Below, piece after piece: positions 44,359 to 53,687 of a DNA stretch of 64,000 bases. A model generated the notes under the pieces. It ran no database searches and was not told where the DNA came from. It saw nothing but the letters and a program-made list of their open reading frames with translations. Position 1 is the stretch's first letter; each line of letters opens with the position of its first letter. This stretch comes from Chloroflexota bacterium (lineage in GTDB: Bacteria > Chloroflexota > Anaerolineae > Promineifilales > Promineifilaceae), in NCBI GenBank assembly GCA_014584575.1, contig JACTMP010000032.1:62001-126000 (forward strand), written 5' to 3'. The translations under genes were made by a program, and so were the position numbers.

Positions 44359-45192
44359 ATGGAACTGGCAGAACTACAAAAACATTGGCATACCTACGGT
44401 AAGGAAGACCCCTTATGGGCCATTTTGACTGTGCCCGAATTCAAAGGCGGCAAATGGGACCCGGACGCCTTCTTCCAAAATGGGGTGCAGGAAATAGGGG
44501 AGCAAATGGACATTATCCACGCACTGGGCATGGAACTGCGGCACGGCCGTGCGCTGGATTTTGGTTGTGGTGTGGGGCGTCTCACCCAGGCGCTTTGTCT
44601 GCACTTTGATGAATGTCATGGGGTGGATATTGCCCCTTCCATGATAGAAGCCGCACGTGCTTTTAACCGTCACGGCGACAAATGTCACTATCACCTGAAC
44701 GAAGCAGACAATTTGCATTTGTTTGCTGACGACCAGTTTGACTTCATTTACACCGTTATCGTTTTACAACACATGCAGCCGGCCTATAGCCGCCGCTACC
44801 TTCAGGAGTTCATGCGCATTTTGGCACCTGGTGGTTTGCTGGTTTTCCAACTGCCGGTCGAATTGATACCAGCGCCGCCTGTGTCTCTTGCATCACCAAT
44901 GCCCCCCCCGCCCTCTTTTCGGCAGCGCATCCAGCAATGGGTCGGCCGTGTCCGCCAGCGTCCATCCCCCTCTCAACCACCATTACCCGCTTTGCCCACA
45001 GAAGAGCCATTCCAACCCCGCATGGAAATGCACGCTGTGCCCAAAGGTGACGTGTTGGCGTTGTTATCTGCAGCGGGTGGCATGGTCAAAGAGATCAGAC
45101 AGGATAATTGGGCTGGCCCTGCCTGGATAAGTTACACCTATTATGTTGTCAAGCAGTCAGGGGAGGTAATTGCCGATGATCCCATTTCTTAA
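44359..45192 (+). CDS. Class I SAM methyltransferase
   Basis: A 277-residue protein. The N-terminal 65 residues (MELAELQKHWHTYGKEDPLW) lead into a Methyltransf_11/25-type domain: ALDFGCGVGRLTQAL, HGVDIAPSMIEAARAF, FDFIYTVIVLQHM and RILAPGGLLVFQLP. A Pro-rich linker (PPPPSFRQRIQQWVGRVRQR) interrupts before the last 60 residues. This combination is common in surface-polysaccharide clusters. The 3' end overlaps the next gene. Confidence 0.85.
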   Translation: MELAELQKHWHTYGKEDPLWAILTVPEFKGGKWDPDAFFQNGVQEIGEQMDIIHALGMELRHGRALDFGCGVGRLTQALCLHFDECHGVDIAPSMIEAARAFNRHGDKCHYHLNEADNLHLFADDQFDFIYTVIVLQHMQPAYSRRYLQEFMRILAPGGLLVFQLPVELIPAPPVSLASPMPPPPSFRQRIQQWVGRVRQRPSPSQPPLPALPTEEPFQPRMEMHAVPKGDVLALLSAAGGMVKEIRQDNWAGPAWISYTYYVVKQSGEVIADDPIS

Positions 45193-47230
45193 ACTTCTGT
45201 CATTGATAATAACGGTTTTTTCTCTGCTCCTCATCCACACCGCCATGGCCGCGCCACAGGCGAATACCTACCGTGTCGCCCCTACAGGCAATGACACGGC
45301 CAACTGTGGCGCTGAGGCCAACCCCTGTCGCACCATCCAATATGCTGTCAACCTGGCCGGCAACGGCGATACTGTCCTGGTGGCTGCTGGCACATATATG
45401 GGTAACCAGAGTTGTGCCAACAATACAACCTTCATTTGTATTCAGAACAAACATCTCACCCTCTTGGGTGGTTACACCACCAACAACTGGTTGGTGGCAG
45501 ACCCGGCTGCAAACGTCACCATTCTTGATGGTCAGAATGTACGCCGGGCCCTCTATGTTTCCTCAGCTACCAATACTTCTGGTTCTATCCATCTGGAAGG
45601 TTTTACCATTCAAAATGGCTTATCACAAGGCGCTGCCAGCGGCCCAGATGACGCCACCTTTGCTTTTGGTGGTGGTATTTTGGTGGATCGTGCCCAGGCA
45701 ACCATCCGGCACATGACCTTCAAGAATAACCGTGCCATTGGCGGCAATACGAACAACGATTATGGCGGTGCGGCAGGCGGCGGTGGCCTGGCCATTCGCG
45801 CCACTAATCCTGCCTTGTTAGAGCATATCCTTTTTGAAAACAATGAAGTACATGGCGGTAACGGTGTCAATCGAGGCGGTTTTGCCATTGGTGGCGGTCT
45901 GTATACTTTCCAAGCTGATATGAATGGCAGCTATCTGACTTTCCGTCATAATCTGGCTGTGGGTGGTGATACTAATGGTTCTGGCATCAGTGGTGGCGAA
46001 AGAAGCGATGCGCAGGGGGCCGGGGCAGCTTTTCAAATTGGTAGTATCATCAATGCCCATCACCTGGAGGTTTATGATAATGAGACCATTGGGGGTAATG
46101 CCCCTAATGGTGATGCTGGCGGCGCATTTGGTGGTGGTGTCTTCGCAGAGGTGGCGGAGCTGTCGCTGACAGATGCCAATATCTATAACAATCTGGCTCT
46201 TGGTGGTAACGGCCGTAATAGCGGCTTCAGCGGCTCATTGGGGATAGGGGGAGGGATTGCCACTGGTACGGCCGTGATTACCTTAGATAGGGTGCGTGTG
46301 GTTAATAACGTTGCCCGAGGTGGCAATGGGCAGATCAACGCTGGTTCAGGTGGTGGCGGTGGTTATTACGTTATTGGATTTTCCGATGTCTCTGTGTCCA
46401 ATGCTATCTTTGCTGACAATGTAGTTGAGATGGGCAGCCAGGGCGCCCTACCAGGCGGAGGTGGCGGCGGTGTTTTTGCCAATTTTGCCAACATAAACGT
46501 GACCCATTCCACCTTTGCCCGTAATCGTCTGGGGGCAGCGCCCATGCAAGGCACCGGCCTGGTGGTCATCAACGGCGGGAGCATTAATCTCTCCTACAGT
46601 ATTATCGCTGACCACACCCAATACTCCCCGACTAACGCCATCCATGCCCAACCTGGGAACACGGTGAACCTGAACACCAATCTCTTTTTTGGTAATACCA
46701 CGAATACAGGTGGTGGCGGTGTTTTTAACGGGACCGGCACGAATCTAAGCGGGAATCCCGCTTTTCTCTCCCCAGGGGCGCCCAATTACGATTACCATAT
46801 CACCAGTAACTCAGCCGCCATTGACCAGGCAGTGGGTAGCAGTATTGCCGTAGACATTGACAACCAGAGCCGCACGCTACTACCCCCACCCGATTTAGGC
46901 GCAGACGAGTTTGTGCCACTCACCCTTAGCGCCAGCCCCGGTGATGGTTTATTGTGGCTTAGTTGGACGGCCGTGCCCGGCCTGCTCATTGGTTTGGAAC
47001 ATTACCAGGTATTGATCACACCCGGTCTTGGAGCCGTTCCGCCAACGCAAGGGACATCTTTCTCCGTAGGGCTGAATACCCACATTACCCTCACCGGACT
47101 CACGAATTACGCCGACTACACCATCCGTGTGGAAGCACGGAACGGGAGCGGCGCTACGATTGGCACATCCAACACCATTACCGCCTTTCCCACTGACCGC
47201 CAGGTATTCCTGCCGCTGGTAAAAAAGTAG
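45176..47230 (+). CDS. Secreted beta-helix protein with FN3-like domain
   Basis: A 684-residue exported protein. Signal peptide about residues 1-26 (IPFLKLLSLIITVFSLLLIH, cleavage near AMAA). YRVAPTGNDTANCGAEANPC and QYAVNLAGNGDTVLVAAGTY open a parallel beta-helix rich in GGxGGG and N-ladder repeats (residues 30-570). An FN3-like domain (LSASPGDGLLWLSWTA, YTIRVEARNGSGAT) precedes the C-terminus VFLPLVKK. I prefer ATG 45176 (GGGAGG nine bases upstream) to the TTG two codons before. Embedded in the glycan operon, so it may be a glycan-processing or surface partner. Confidence 0.82.
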   Translation: MIPFLKLLSLIITVFSLLLIHTAMAAPQANTYRVAPTGNDTANCGAEANPCRTIQYAVNLAGNGDTVLVAAGTYMGNQSCANNTTFICIQNKHLTLLGGYTTNNWLVADPAANVTILDGQNVRRALYVSSATNTSGSIHLEGFTIQNGLSQGAASGPDDATFAFGGGILVDRAQATIRHMTFKNNRAIGGNTNNDYGGAAGGGGLAIRATNPALLEHILFENNEVHGGNGVNRGGFAIGGGLYTFQADMNGSYLTFRHNLAVGGDTNGSGISGGERSDAQGAGAAFQIGSIINAHHLEVYDNETIGGNAPNGDAGGAFGGGVFAEVAELSLTDANIYNNLALGGNGRNSGFSGSLGIGGGIATGTAVITLDRVRVVNNVARGGNGQINAGSGGGGGYYVIGFSDVSVSNAIFADNVVEMGSQGALPGGGGGGVFANFANINVTHSTFARNRLGAAPMQGTGLVVINGGSINLSYSIIADHTQYSPTNAIHAQPGNTVNLNTNLFFGNTTNTGGGGVFNGTGTNLSGNPAFLSPGAPNYDYHITSNSAAIDQAVGSSIAVDIDNQSRTLLPPPDLGADEFVPLTLSASPGDGLLWLSWTAVPGLLIGLEHYQVLITPGLGAVPPTQGTSFSVGLNTHITLTGLTNYADYTIRVEARNGSGATIGTSNTITAFPTDRQVFLPLVKK

Positions 47231-47238
47231 CTCACGTT

Positions 47239-48591
47239 ATGCGCGTTTCGGTAATCATTCCGGTGTGGTTTGGAGAGGAAGTTATCGGGCAATGCCTGAC
47301 GGCCGTCACCCAACACGCCACCTCCACCCTCCACGAAATCATCTGTGTAGACAACGGCTCGCCGGACAATGCCGCCGCCCTCATTGCTGCCCAATTTCCC
47401 CAGGTGCGGCTGCTGCCCCAGCCCGTCAATCTTGGTTTTGCCGGCGGCGTAAACGCCGGGATGCGGGCCGCACAGGGAGACGTCTTCCTGCTGCTCAATC
47501 AAGATTGCCTGGTGCATGAGGGGTGGCTCACGGCCGTCGTCGAAACCTTCACCCAACACCCCACCGTCGGCATCGTGGGCGCCACGCTGTACAATGCCGA
47601 TGGCGCCGTCAATCATGCCGGGGCGGCCATTCAAAAGCCCGGCGGTTATGGTGAACACCGGGCAGACATACCCACCGACGGCCGTGCCCGCCCATCCGAT
47701 TACGTGACCGGCGCCCTCCTCGCCTTGCGTCGCACCGTTTGGGAACAGGTTGGCCCGTTGGACGAAGGCTTTTACCCCGCCTACTTTGAAGAAAGCGATT
47801 ACTGCTATCGCGCTCGGCACAAAGGGTTTGATGTACTCTATGCGCCAGCGCTGGCCGGCACCCATCTCCTCAGCAGCCGCCAATGGCTCAAAGACCCCGT
47901 CCGCCACACCATTCACCAGCACCGTGCCCGTTATCGCTTCATTTGTAAACATTTCACGGCCGCCGATCTGCCTGCTTTTTTTCAGGCCGAAACAGCCGAC
48001 ATCGTGGCCGACGCCTATCACGACCAGACCATCGGCCGCCTGGTAGCCGCGCACCATACCCTGCGTGATTTGCCCGCCACTCTGGCCAGCCGCCAGCGTG
48101 ATTTGGACATGGCTACACCATCCGCCCATGCACGTCATCTGCTGGTGGGTTTTGGTGAACTGGCGCGCCACGCCTGGGAAAAATGGCAGCAGCCAAATGT
48201 GGCCGTAGGGCGGCTGGTTGCCCAGCGCCTGGCTTTACAAGCACAGTTGCAGGTCAGCGACCAGGCTCTGGAAGAGTGGCATCAGCAGGAAATTGCACTG
48301 TTAACCCGGCTCTACTTCCGCCATCCGCTACAACCAACGACGGAAACACGTGCCCAGCGATGGTTGCGGCTGTTGGTAAAACGGCCGTTGAGCTTGATCA
48401 CGCTGCGGGACTACTTTCTACAGGCTCGGCTAAATACTTTACACGTAGCCCGGATGGACCAGATAGTGCATAGGCAACAAACAGCAGAACAACTGACAGA
48501 ACAACTGATAACCGCACTCGTGTTGTTTGATGAACAGCAACAACATCGCCTGCGTTTGTTGGAAACAGTGCTGCAATATGAGCATGATTGA
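47239..48591 (+). CDS. Family 2 glycosyltransferase (rhamnosyltransferase-like)
   Basis: A 450-residue enzyme. The GT-A domain spans residues 1-245: VSVIIPVWFGEEVIGQCL, ICVDNGSPDN, NLGFAGGVNAGMRAAQGD, the metal motif region LLLNQDCLVHEGW, and FEESDYCYRARHKG as catalytic acid region. A helical C-terminal extension of about 200 residues (LRDLPATLASRQRDL, EQLTEQLITALVLFDEQQQH) is unusual for the family and may bind a partner. The 3' end overlaps the next gene by 14 bases. Confidence 0.88.
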   Translation: MRVSVIIPVWFGEEVIGQCLTAVTQHATSTLHEIICVDNGSPDNAAALIAAQFPQVRLLPQPVNLGFAGGVNAGMRAAQGDVFLLLNQDCLVHEGWLTAVVETFTQHPTVGIVGATLYNADGAVNHAGAAIQKPGGYGEHRADIPTDGRARPSDYVTGALLALRRTVWEQVGPLDEGFYPAYFEESDYCYRARHKGFDVLYAPALAGTHLLSSRQWLKDPVRHTIHQHRARYRFICKHFTAADLPAFFQAETADIVADAYHDQTIGRLVAAHHTLRDLPATLASRQRDLDMATPSAHARHLLVGFGELARHAWEKWQQPNVAVGRLVAQRLALQAQLQVSDQALEEWHQQEIALLTRLYFRHPLQPTTETRAQRWLRLLVKRPLSLITLRDYFLQARLNTLHVARMDQIVHRQQTAEQLTEQLITALVLFDEQQQHRLRLLETVLQYEHD

Positions 48592-50878
48592 ACATACTTT
48601 TTCGGTGGTCGTGAATACCATAGACCGGGCTGACTCACTGCGTACCTTACTGCGAGCGTTAGAAAGCCAATCGTATCCACATTTTGAGGTGATTGTGGTA
48701 GTAGGGCCAACCAGAGACCATACTATCGAGATGCTCACAGACTATAACGGCCGTCTCCGTCTGCTCCACTGCCCCACCGCCAACCTCAGCCAATCCCGCA
48801 ATATCGGCCTGTTGGCAGCACAGGGCGATCTGGTTGCGTTCATTGATGATGATGCGGTGCCCAGCCACCACTGGCTGGCGCAGATCAACCGCCTGTTTGC
48901 CAACCCCCGGTTAGCAGGAACGGGAGGCAAGGTGTACCGCATCCACCCCGAACAACCGCTCATCCAGCACCATATTGGCATCGCCTCCGGGCTGGCAGAG
49001 CAGATGGATGTGCGCGCTTCCTGGTTGGAAGCCATCGTTCCGCCCGGCGAGGGGTATCAGTGGCATGGCCGGATGATGGGCACCAACATGGTTTTTCGCC
49101 GCCAGGATTTGCTGGCAGTGGGTGGCTTTGATGAATTTTATCAATGGGTGTACGACGATACCGACATTGCGCTGCGGTTGGTAAATTCAGGCAAGCTGGT
49201 TCACCCCGTTAAAGAAGCGGTGGTTTACCATGTGCCCGCTTCCAGCCGTAACCGCACCGTTAACACTTCGGTCGGTAACTGGTGGATACAAACCAAGGCT
49301 GCTTTTTACTTTAGCTTGAAAAATGGGCCATTAGGCGGCAACGGCCGTGCCCATATCTTCCGCCGCTGCCTGCATCTGTGGCACGGCCATTTACTCTGGT
49401 ACAGCCATTTGCGCCGCGAGCGGTTGATTACCGCCAGACAACATTGGCGGATGCGCCTGCAAGAGATACAGGGTGTGGTTAGCGGCGCTTATAATGGCCT
49501 GCGCCAATCAACCAGACAATTGCCCGCACTTGACCTTAGCATGGCGTCGTCCCCACGCGATCCCTTTCTTCCTTTTCAGAATGAGAACTCCGTTATGCAA
49601 CCAACCGTGGACCCGCTCACCGGACAACAGCCACCTATCACTCTGCCGGAATCACCTCTACGCATCTGTTTGTTGAGCCAGGCATACCCGCCACAACAAT
49701 ACGAAGGGGTTGGCCGCCATACCCATTTGATGGCCCAGGGTTTGTTTGAACTGGGGCATACGGTGCATGTCATTACCAGCGGCGAGAAAGACGCTGTTTC
49801 ATTTTATGATGGTGCGTTTGTCCACCAGACGCCGTACCAGATGGCGCGTTATGGCAGTTACCATCTATACCCGCGGCTGCACCACGTTCTTAATTACAGC
49901 CATGCTGTCTATGAACAAGTGCGTCGCCTACGCTTAAATGACGGCATACAGGTGGTGGATTCCCCATTGTGGCAGATGGATGGGTTGGTCACGGCCGTGT
50001 CCGGGGAAATTCCGGTCGTGTTGCGGCTGCAAACGGCCATCAAACAAATTGCCACCATCCAGCAAGACAAAGACGCCGACTCACGCCTGTTGGGCGAAAT
50101 GGAGCAGAGCTTTGTTTCCCGCGCCGCCCACCTGGTGCCTAATTCTCAAGCAACTGTCACGGCCGTGCAAAAAGTGTATGGCTTTACCCACTACTCTGAC
50201 CGCCTGACCATCATCCCGCATGGCATTGTGCCCGTACCAGACGAGATGGTACGGCCGTTTGACCCCCAAAATCCCCCGCCTACCCTCACCGTTCTCTACG
50301 TCGGGCGGCTGGAAAAACGCAAAGGCATCCGCGACTTCTTTGCCGCCATTCCGCGCGTGGCTGGTCGTTTGCCAGACGTCCGTTTTGTTATCGTTGGCGC
50401 CGACAACAGCCACCAGGATGGTTTTCTGGCACGGCATGGCGCTGATTATGCGGCCACCTTTCAGCGCCAGCACCCAAAACTGACCGGGCGTGTGGAGTTT
50501 ACCGGCGCTGTCAGTGAAGCCGAGTTGCAGCAGCATTATCAAAACTGCGACTTGTTTGTGGCCCCCTCATTGTATGAATCCTTTGGCCTGATTTATCTGG
50601 AAGCGATGAATTATGCCAAACCTGTTATCGGTTGCCAGGCTGGCGGCATTCCAGAAGTGGTAGAGCACGGCGTCAGCGGGTTGCTGGTAGAGCCAGAAGC
50701 GCCGGCGGCTTTGGCCGAGGCGATGTTGACCTTATTACAATCACCGGCCAAATTGCGGGAGATGGGGTTGGCCGGGCGGCAGCGACTATTGCAACAATTC
50801 ACCCATATCGAAATGGCGCGGCGTTTTGCCGCCGTTTATCGCCGTGTCATCGCGGCACAATTTGAAGAAACACCATGA
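48578..50878 (+). CDS. Bifunctional GT2-GT4 glycosyltransferase fusion
   Basis: A 766-residue fusion. Residues 5-300 form a GT2 domain (SVVVNTIDRADSLRTLLRAL, VAFIDDDAVPSHHW, GTNMVFRRQDLLAVGGFDE). After a linker, residues 380-760 form a GT4 GT-B domain (ICLLSQAYPPQQYEGVGRHT, TVLYVGRLEKRKGIRDF, the E-x7-E region YESFGLIYLEAMNYAKPVI). Two catalytic centres on one chain suggest two successive sugar additions. The start could be ATG 48578 or 48584; both overlap the previous gene. Confidence 0.86.
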   Translation: MSMIEHTFSVVVNTIDRADSLRTLLRALESQSYPHFEVIVVVGPTRDHTIEMLTDYNGRLRLLHCPTANLSQSRNIGLLAAQGDLVAFIDDDAVPSHHWLAQINRLFANPRLAGTGGKVYRIHPEQPLIQHHIGIASGLAEQMDVRASWLEAIVPPGEGYQWHGRMMGTNMVFRRQDLLAVGGFDEFYQWVYDDTDIALRLVNSGKLVHPVKEAVVYHVPASSRNRTVNTSVGNWWIQTKAAFYFSLKNGPLGGNGRAHIFRRCLHLWHGHLLWYSHLRRERLITARQHWRMRLQEIQGVVSGAYNGLRQSTRQLPALDLSMASSPRDPFLPFQNENSVMQPTVDPLTGQQPPITLPESPLRICLLSQAYPPQQYEGVGRHTHLMAQGLFELGHTVHVITSGEKDAVSFYDGAFVHQTPYQMARYGSYHLYPRLHHVLNYSHAVYEQVRRLRLNDGIQVVDSPLWQMDGLVTAVSGEIPVVLRLQTAIKQIATIQQDKDADSRLLGEMEQSFVSRAAHLVPNSQATVTAVQKVYGFTHYSDRLTIIPHGIVPVPDEMVRPFDPQNPPPTLTVLYVGRLEKRKGIRDFFAAIPRVAGRLPDVRFVIVGADNSHQDGFLARHGADYAATFQRQHPKLTGRVEFTGAVSEAELQQHYQNCDLFVAPSLYESFGLIYLEAMNYAKPVIGCQAGGIPEVVEHGVSGLLVEPEAPAALAEAMLTLLQSPAKLREMGLAGRQRLLQQFTHIEMARRFAAVYRRVIAAQFEETP

Positions 50879-51540
50879 AAAGCATGTTATCCGCTCAAGA
50901 TGTCTTAAGTGAAATTGAATTTGAATTGATTCAGGGCGCTATTGCCAGGAATGAGTTGGGCCAGGGTATAGCCCAGGTGAAAGAGTTCCAAAACAGGCTG
51001 CGCCACGAGTTGTTCCAACCCGGCCACGATAAACCAAACTGGCAAGAGGTAGCGGCGCGCCAGTTCCAGTTAAACGATATGTTATTAACTTTGCTGCAAG
51101 AAATCGCGGCGGTCAACCTGGAATACACCGCCCAGGTGCGGCGGCAGGCGCGCTGGCAAGCGCAGCGACAGTTGCCACCCGCGCCGGATGGTAATAACAC
51201 CGGGCTGCTTGCCACGGCCGACGATGATTTCTGGCGCGATACGGCTGACATTCAAGAAGCCATGACCGAAAAATTAGATGTGAAACTGGAAGCACGACCT
51301 ACTAATATCCCCCTATTGGGGGCCTGGGTACATCGCTTCAAATATGAGATGCACAACCTGGTCATCTTTTATGTGCGAAAACTGGCGCGGCGACAAACGG
51401 CCGTGAACCAGACCTATGGCGAGTGGTTGCTCTATCTGGATGCGCTCAATCAGCATCAAGATTACCAGGTTCGTGCCCGTTTGTCTGAACTGGACAGGCG
51501 GCTGGCAAAACTAGAAAGTGAAACGGCAGCCGATGCGTGA
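50875..51540 (+). CDS. Hypothetical helical protein of glycan operon
   Basis: A 221-residue soluble protein, nearly all helix, with heptad-like stretches at both ends (IEFELIQGAIARNELGQGIA; QVRARLSELDRRLAKLESET). A central amphipathic segment WVHRFKYEMHNLVIFYVRKL might touch the membrane. No family is recognised. It begins inside the stop codon of the GT2-GT4 fusion and overlaps the sulfotransferase, so its synthesis is coupled to them; a scaffold or regulator of the glycan enzymes is a reasonable guess, no more. Confidence 0.6.
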   Translation: MKSMLSAQDVLSEIEFELIQGAIARNELGQGIAQVKEFQNRLRHELFQPGHDKPNWQEVAARQFQLNDMLLTLLQEIAAVNLEYTAQVRRQARWQAQRQLPPAPDGNNTGLLATADDDFWRDTADIQEAMTEKLDVKLEARPTNIPLLGAWVHRFKYEMHNLVIFYVRKLARRQTAVNQTYGEWLLYLDALNQHQDYQVRARLSELDRRLAKLESETAADA

Positions 51541-52375
51541 TTTTCTCACCCCCGTCCCATCAGACCACACCATTATCTTCCTGCACATCCCCAAAACAGC
51601 CGGGACCTCCCTGCACCGCATCATTAAGCGCCAGTATCGCCCGGCACACCTATACCATGTGGGCAGTTCCGCCGACAGCCTGCCTGCTTTTCAACAACTG
51701 CCGATAAACCAGCGGGCGCGCATCCGCTTTCTGATGGGCCATTTTGAGATGGGTGTGGATGCTTATGTGCCCCGGCCGTCCACCTATTTCACTGTCCTCC
51801 GTGACCCGGTGTCCCGCATTGTCTCCTATTATGCCCATGTGCGCCGCGACCCTGACCATTACTGTCATGAGGTGGTAAACGGCCGTCAATTGGATTTGGA
51901 AGCCTTTGTGCGCAGTGGCGTTGACGTGATGGTGGACAACGGGCAAACGCGCATGATAGCCGGGGTGTTGTATAGCGTTCCCTTTGGGCAATGTGGCCCA
52001 GAGGAATTGGAAACGGCCAGGCGCAACCTGGGGCAGCGTTTTGCTTTTGTTGGCCTCACCGAACAGTTCGATCAATCGCTCCTGTTAATGCAGCCCGTCT
52101 TCCGCTGGCGCAGCGTTTATTATGCCCGGCGTAACGTCACCCCAGACAGCGATGGCAAACAAGCGCTTACGGCCGCTGCACGAGAGGCAATTTTAGAAGC
52201 AAATCAACTAGATATCGCCTTGTATTCCTTTGCCGCCGAACGACTGGCGGCTCAAATGGCGAGGGAAGGAGAGAAGTTTGCCTGGCGGTACCACACCTTT
52301 CAGCAACGCAACCGCCGCCTTAGTCCGGTCGTCCATCTGGTGGATGAGCTGCTTATTCGCCTCTTCCGCAGCTGA
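51533..52375 (+). CDS. Sulfotransferase (Sulfotransfer_2-like)
   Basis: A 280-residue PAPS sulfotransferase of the carbohydrate type: 5'-phosphosulfate loop IIFLHIPKTAGTSLHRIIK near residue 13 and 3'-phosphate motif VLRDPVSRIVSYYAHVRRDP about residue 85. It belongs to a different family from the Stf0 enzyme at 42791. It starts within the previous gene (ATG 51533, with a GTG five codons earlier also possible) and its stop overlaps the next start (TGATG). Two unlike sulfotransferases in one locus suggest a doubly sulfated glycan. Confidence 0.85.
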   Translation: MRDFLTPVPSDHTIIFLHIPKTAGTSLHRIIKRQYRPAHLYHVGSSADSLPAFQQLPINQRARIRFLMGHFEMGVDAYVPRPSTYFTVLRDPVSRIVSYYAHVRRDPDHYCHEVVNGRQLDLEAFVRSGVDVMVDNGQTRMIAGVLYSVPFGQCGPEELETARRNLGQRFAFVGLTEQFDQSLLLMQPVFRWRSVYYARRNVTPDSDGKQALTAAAREAILEANQLDIALYSFAAERLAAQMAREGEKFAWRYHTFQQRNRRLSPVVHLVDELLIRLFRS

Positions 52376-53628
52376 TGCAAATTTTATTCTTAACCCCCGC
52401 CTACCCCCCCTTTCCCGGCGGCGGCGAACGGTATGTGGCCGCGCTGGCGCAAGAGTTAGTGCGGCGTGGGCATCATGTCACGGCCGTGACCAGCAACGCC
52501 ACCCTGGAAAAAGCACTCTGGCAGGGCACACCCCCGCAGCGGCCCACCGCCAGCACCGAAGCGGGCGTCACCGTCATTCGTTGTGCCTTACGGCCGTTTC
52601 CCGGCGGCCGTCCCGCGCTCATGGGCTGGCGAAAATTGATGGTTCTGGTTTCCATGTTGCCCGGGAACCAGACGGCCGTGCTCAGTCGCATGGCGCGCCT
52701 CATCCCACCCATCGCTGGTCTGGAAACGGCGCTGGCATCTCTGCCCCGATCATTCGCTGTGGTGCATGGCTTCAACATCTCCTGGGAATGGCCGCTGCTG
52801 GTCGGCTGGCACTATGCCCGGCTGCACCGCATCCCCTATGTCGCCACCCCCTTTGCCCACCTGGGTACCGGGCATGATCGGGTGGCCCGCAACTCCACCA
52901 TGCAGCACCAACTGCGTCTGCTCGCCGACGCTGACCGGGTTTTGACCCTGACGGAAATTGAAAAAGAGGGCCTGGCAACCTGGGGTATAACCTCGGCGCG
53001 CCTGGATGTGGTTGGCTCCGGTTTAGACCCGCTGCCCGCGTTACCGGAACCGGTCTCATTGCTGGCGAAATATCGGGTAGAACCGACTTATGTCCTGTTT
53101 GTGGGGCGGGCCAGTTTTGAGAAAGGGGCCATTGATGCAGCGAAGGCAGTATTGGCCTTACGGCAGCAGGGCACGGCCGTCACCCTGCTGCTCATAGGCC
53201 AGACCGCCCCCGAATTTGACCGTTTTTATGCCCGGCTGGATGCACGAGAAAAGGAGGGGATACGGCCGTTAGGCATTCTCTCTGACGCCGACAAACATGG
53301 GCTGTTGGCCGGGGCCACCGCCCTGCTGCTGCCCTCTCGCACCGACTCCTTTGGTATTGTGCTGCTGGAGGCGTGGGCGCATGGCGTCCCGGTCATCGCC
53401 GCCCGCGCCGGGGGCATTCCCGGCGTGGTAGATGACGGCCAGAATGGGCTGCTGGTCAATTTTGGCGACGTGCCCGCCCTCAGCCAGGCGCTCCACCAAC
53501 TGCTGGTGGATGCGGATTTGCGAACGAGACTGGGTGAACACGGCCGTCTCAAAACCGAAACCACCTACACCTGGACGGCCGTCACCGACCGCGTCCTGGC
53601 AAATTACCAGGCGACCCGCCAGACGTGA
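52375..53628 (+). CDS. Family 4 glycosyltransferase
   Basis: A 417-residue GT-B enzyme. The N-terminal acceptor half starts MQILFLTPAYPPFPGGGERY. The C-terminal donor half has YVLFVGRASFEKGAIDAAKA and the E-x7-E motif in RTDSFGIVLLEAWAHGVPVI, then ARAGGIPGVVDDGQNGLLV. Typical of surface-glycan assembly. Last gene of the tightly coupled run from 47239; a GTGATGC hairpin separates it from the next GT4 gene. Confidence 0.9.
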   Translation: MQILFLTPAYPPFPGGGERYVAALAQELVRRGHHVTAVTSNATLEKALWQGTPPQRPTASTEAGVTVIRCALRPFPGGRPALMGWRKLMVLVSMLPGNQTAVLSRMARLIPPIAGLETALASLPRSFAVVHGFNISWEWPLLVGWHYARLHRIPYVATPFAHLGTGHDRVARNSTMQHQLRLLADADRVLTLTEIEKEGLATWGITSARLDVVGSGLDPLPALPEPVSLLAKYRVEPTYVLFVGRASFEKGAIDAAKAVLALRQQGTAVTLLLIGQTAPEFDRFYARLDAREKEGIRPLGILSDADKHGLLAGATALLLPSRTDSFGIVLLEAWAHGVPVIAARAGGIPGVVDDGQNGLLVNFGDVPALSQALHQLLVDADLRTRLGEHGRLKTETTYTWTAVTDRVLANYQATRQT

Positions 53629-53682
53629 TGCGTGATGTGTGACTCGTGAAAAGCGGTCACGCATCACGCATCACGCATCACG
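53625..53682. repeat. GTGATGC heptad repeat forming a hairpin
   Basis: GTGATGC/GTGATGT units, AAAAGCG centre, then three GCATCAC units, ending six bases before the next start codon. Confidence 0.85.
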
Positions 53683-53687
53683 AAAAC

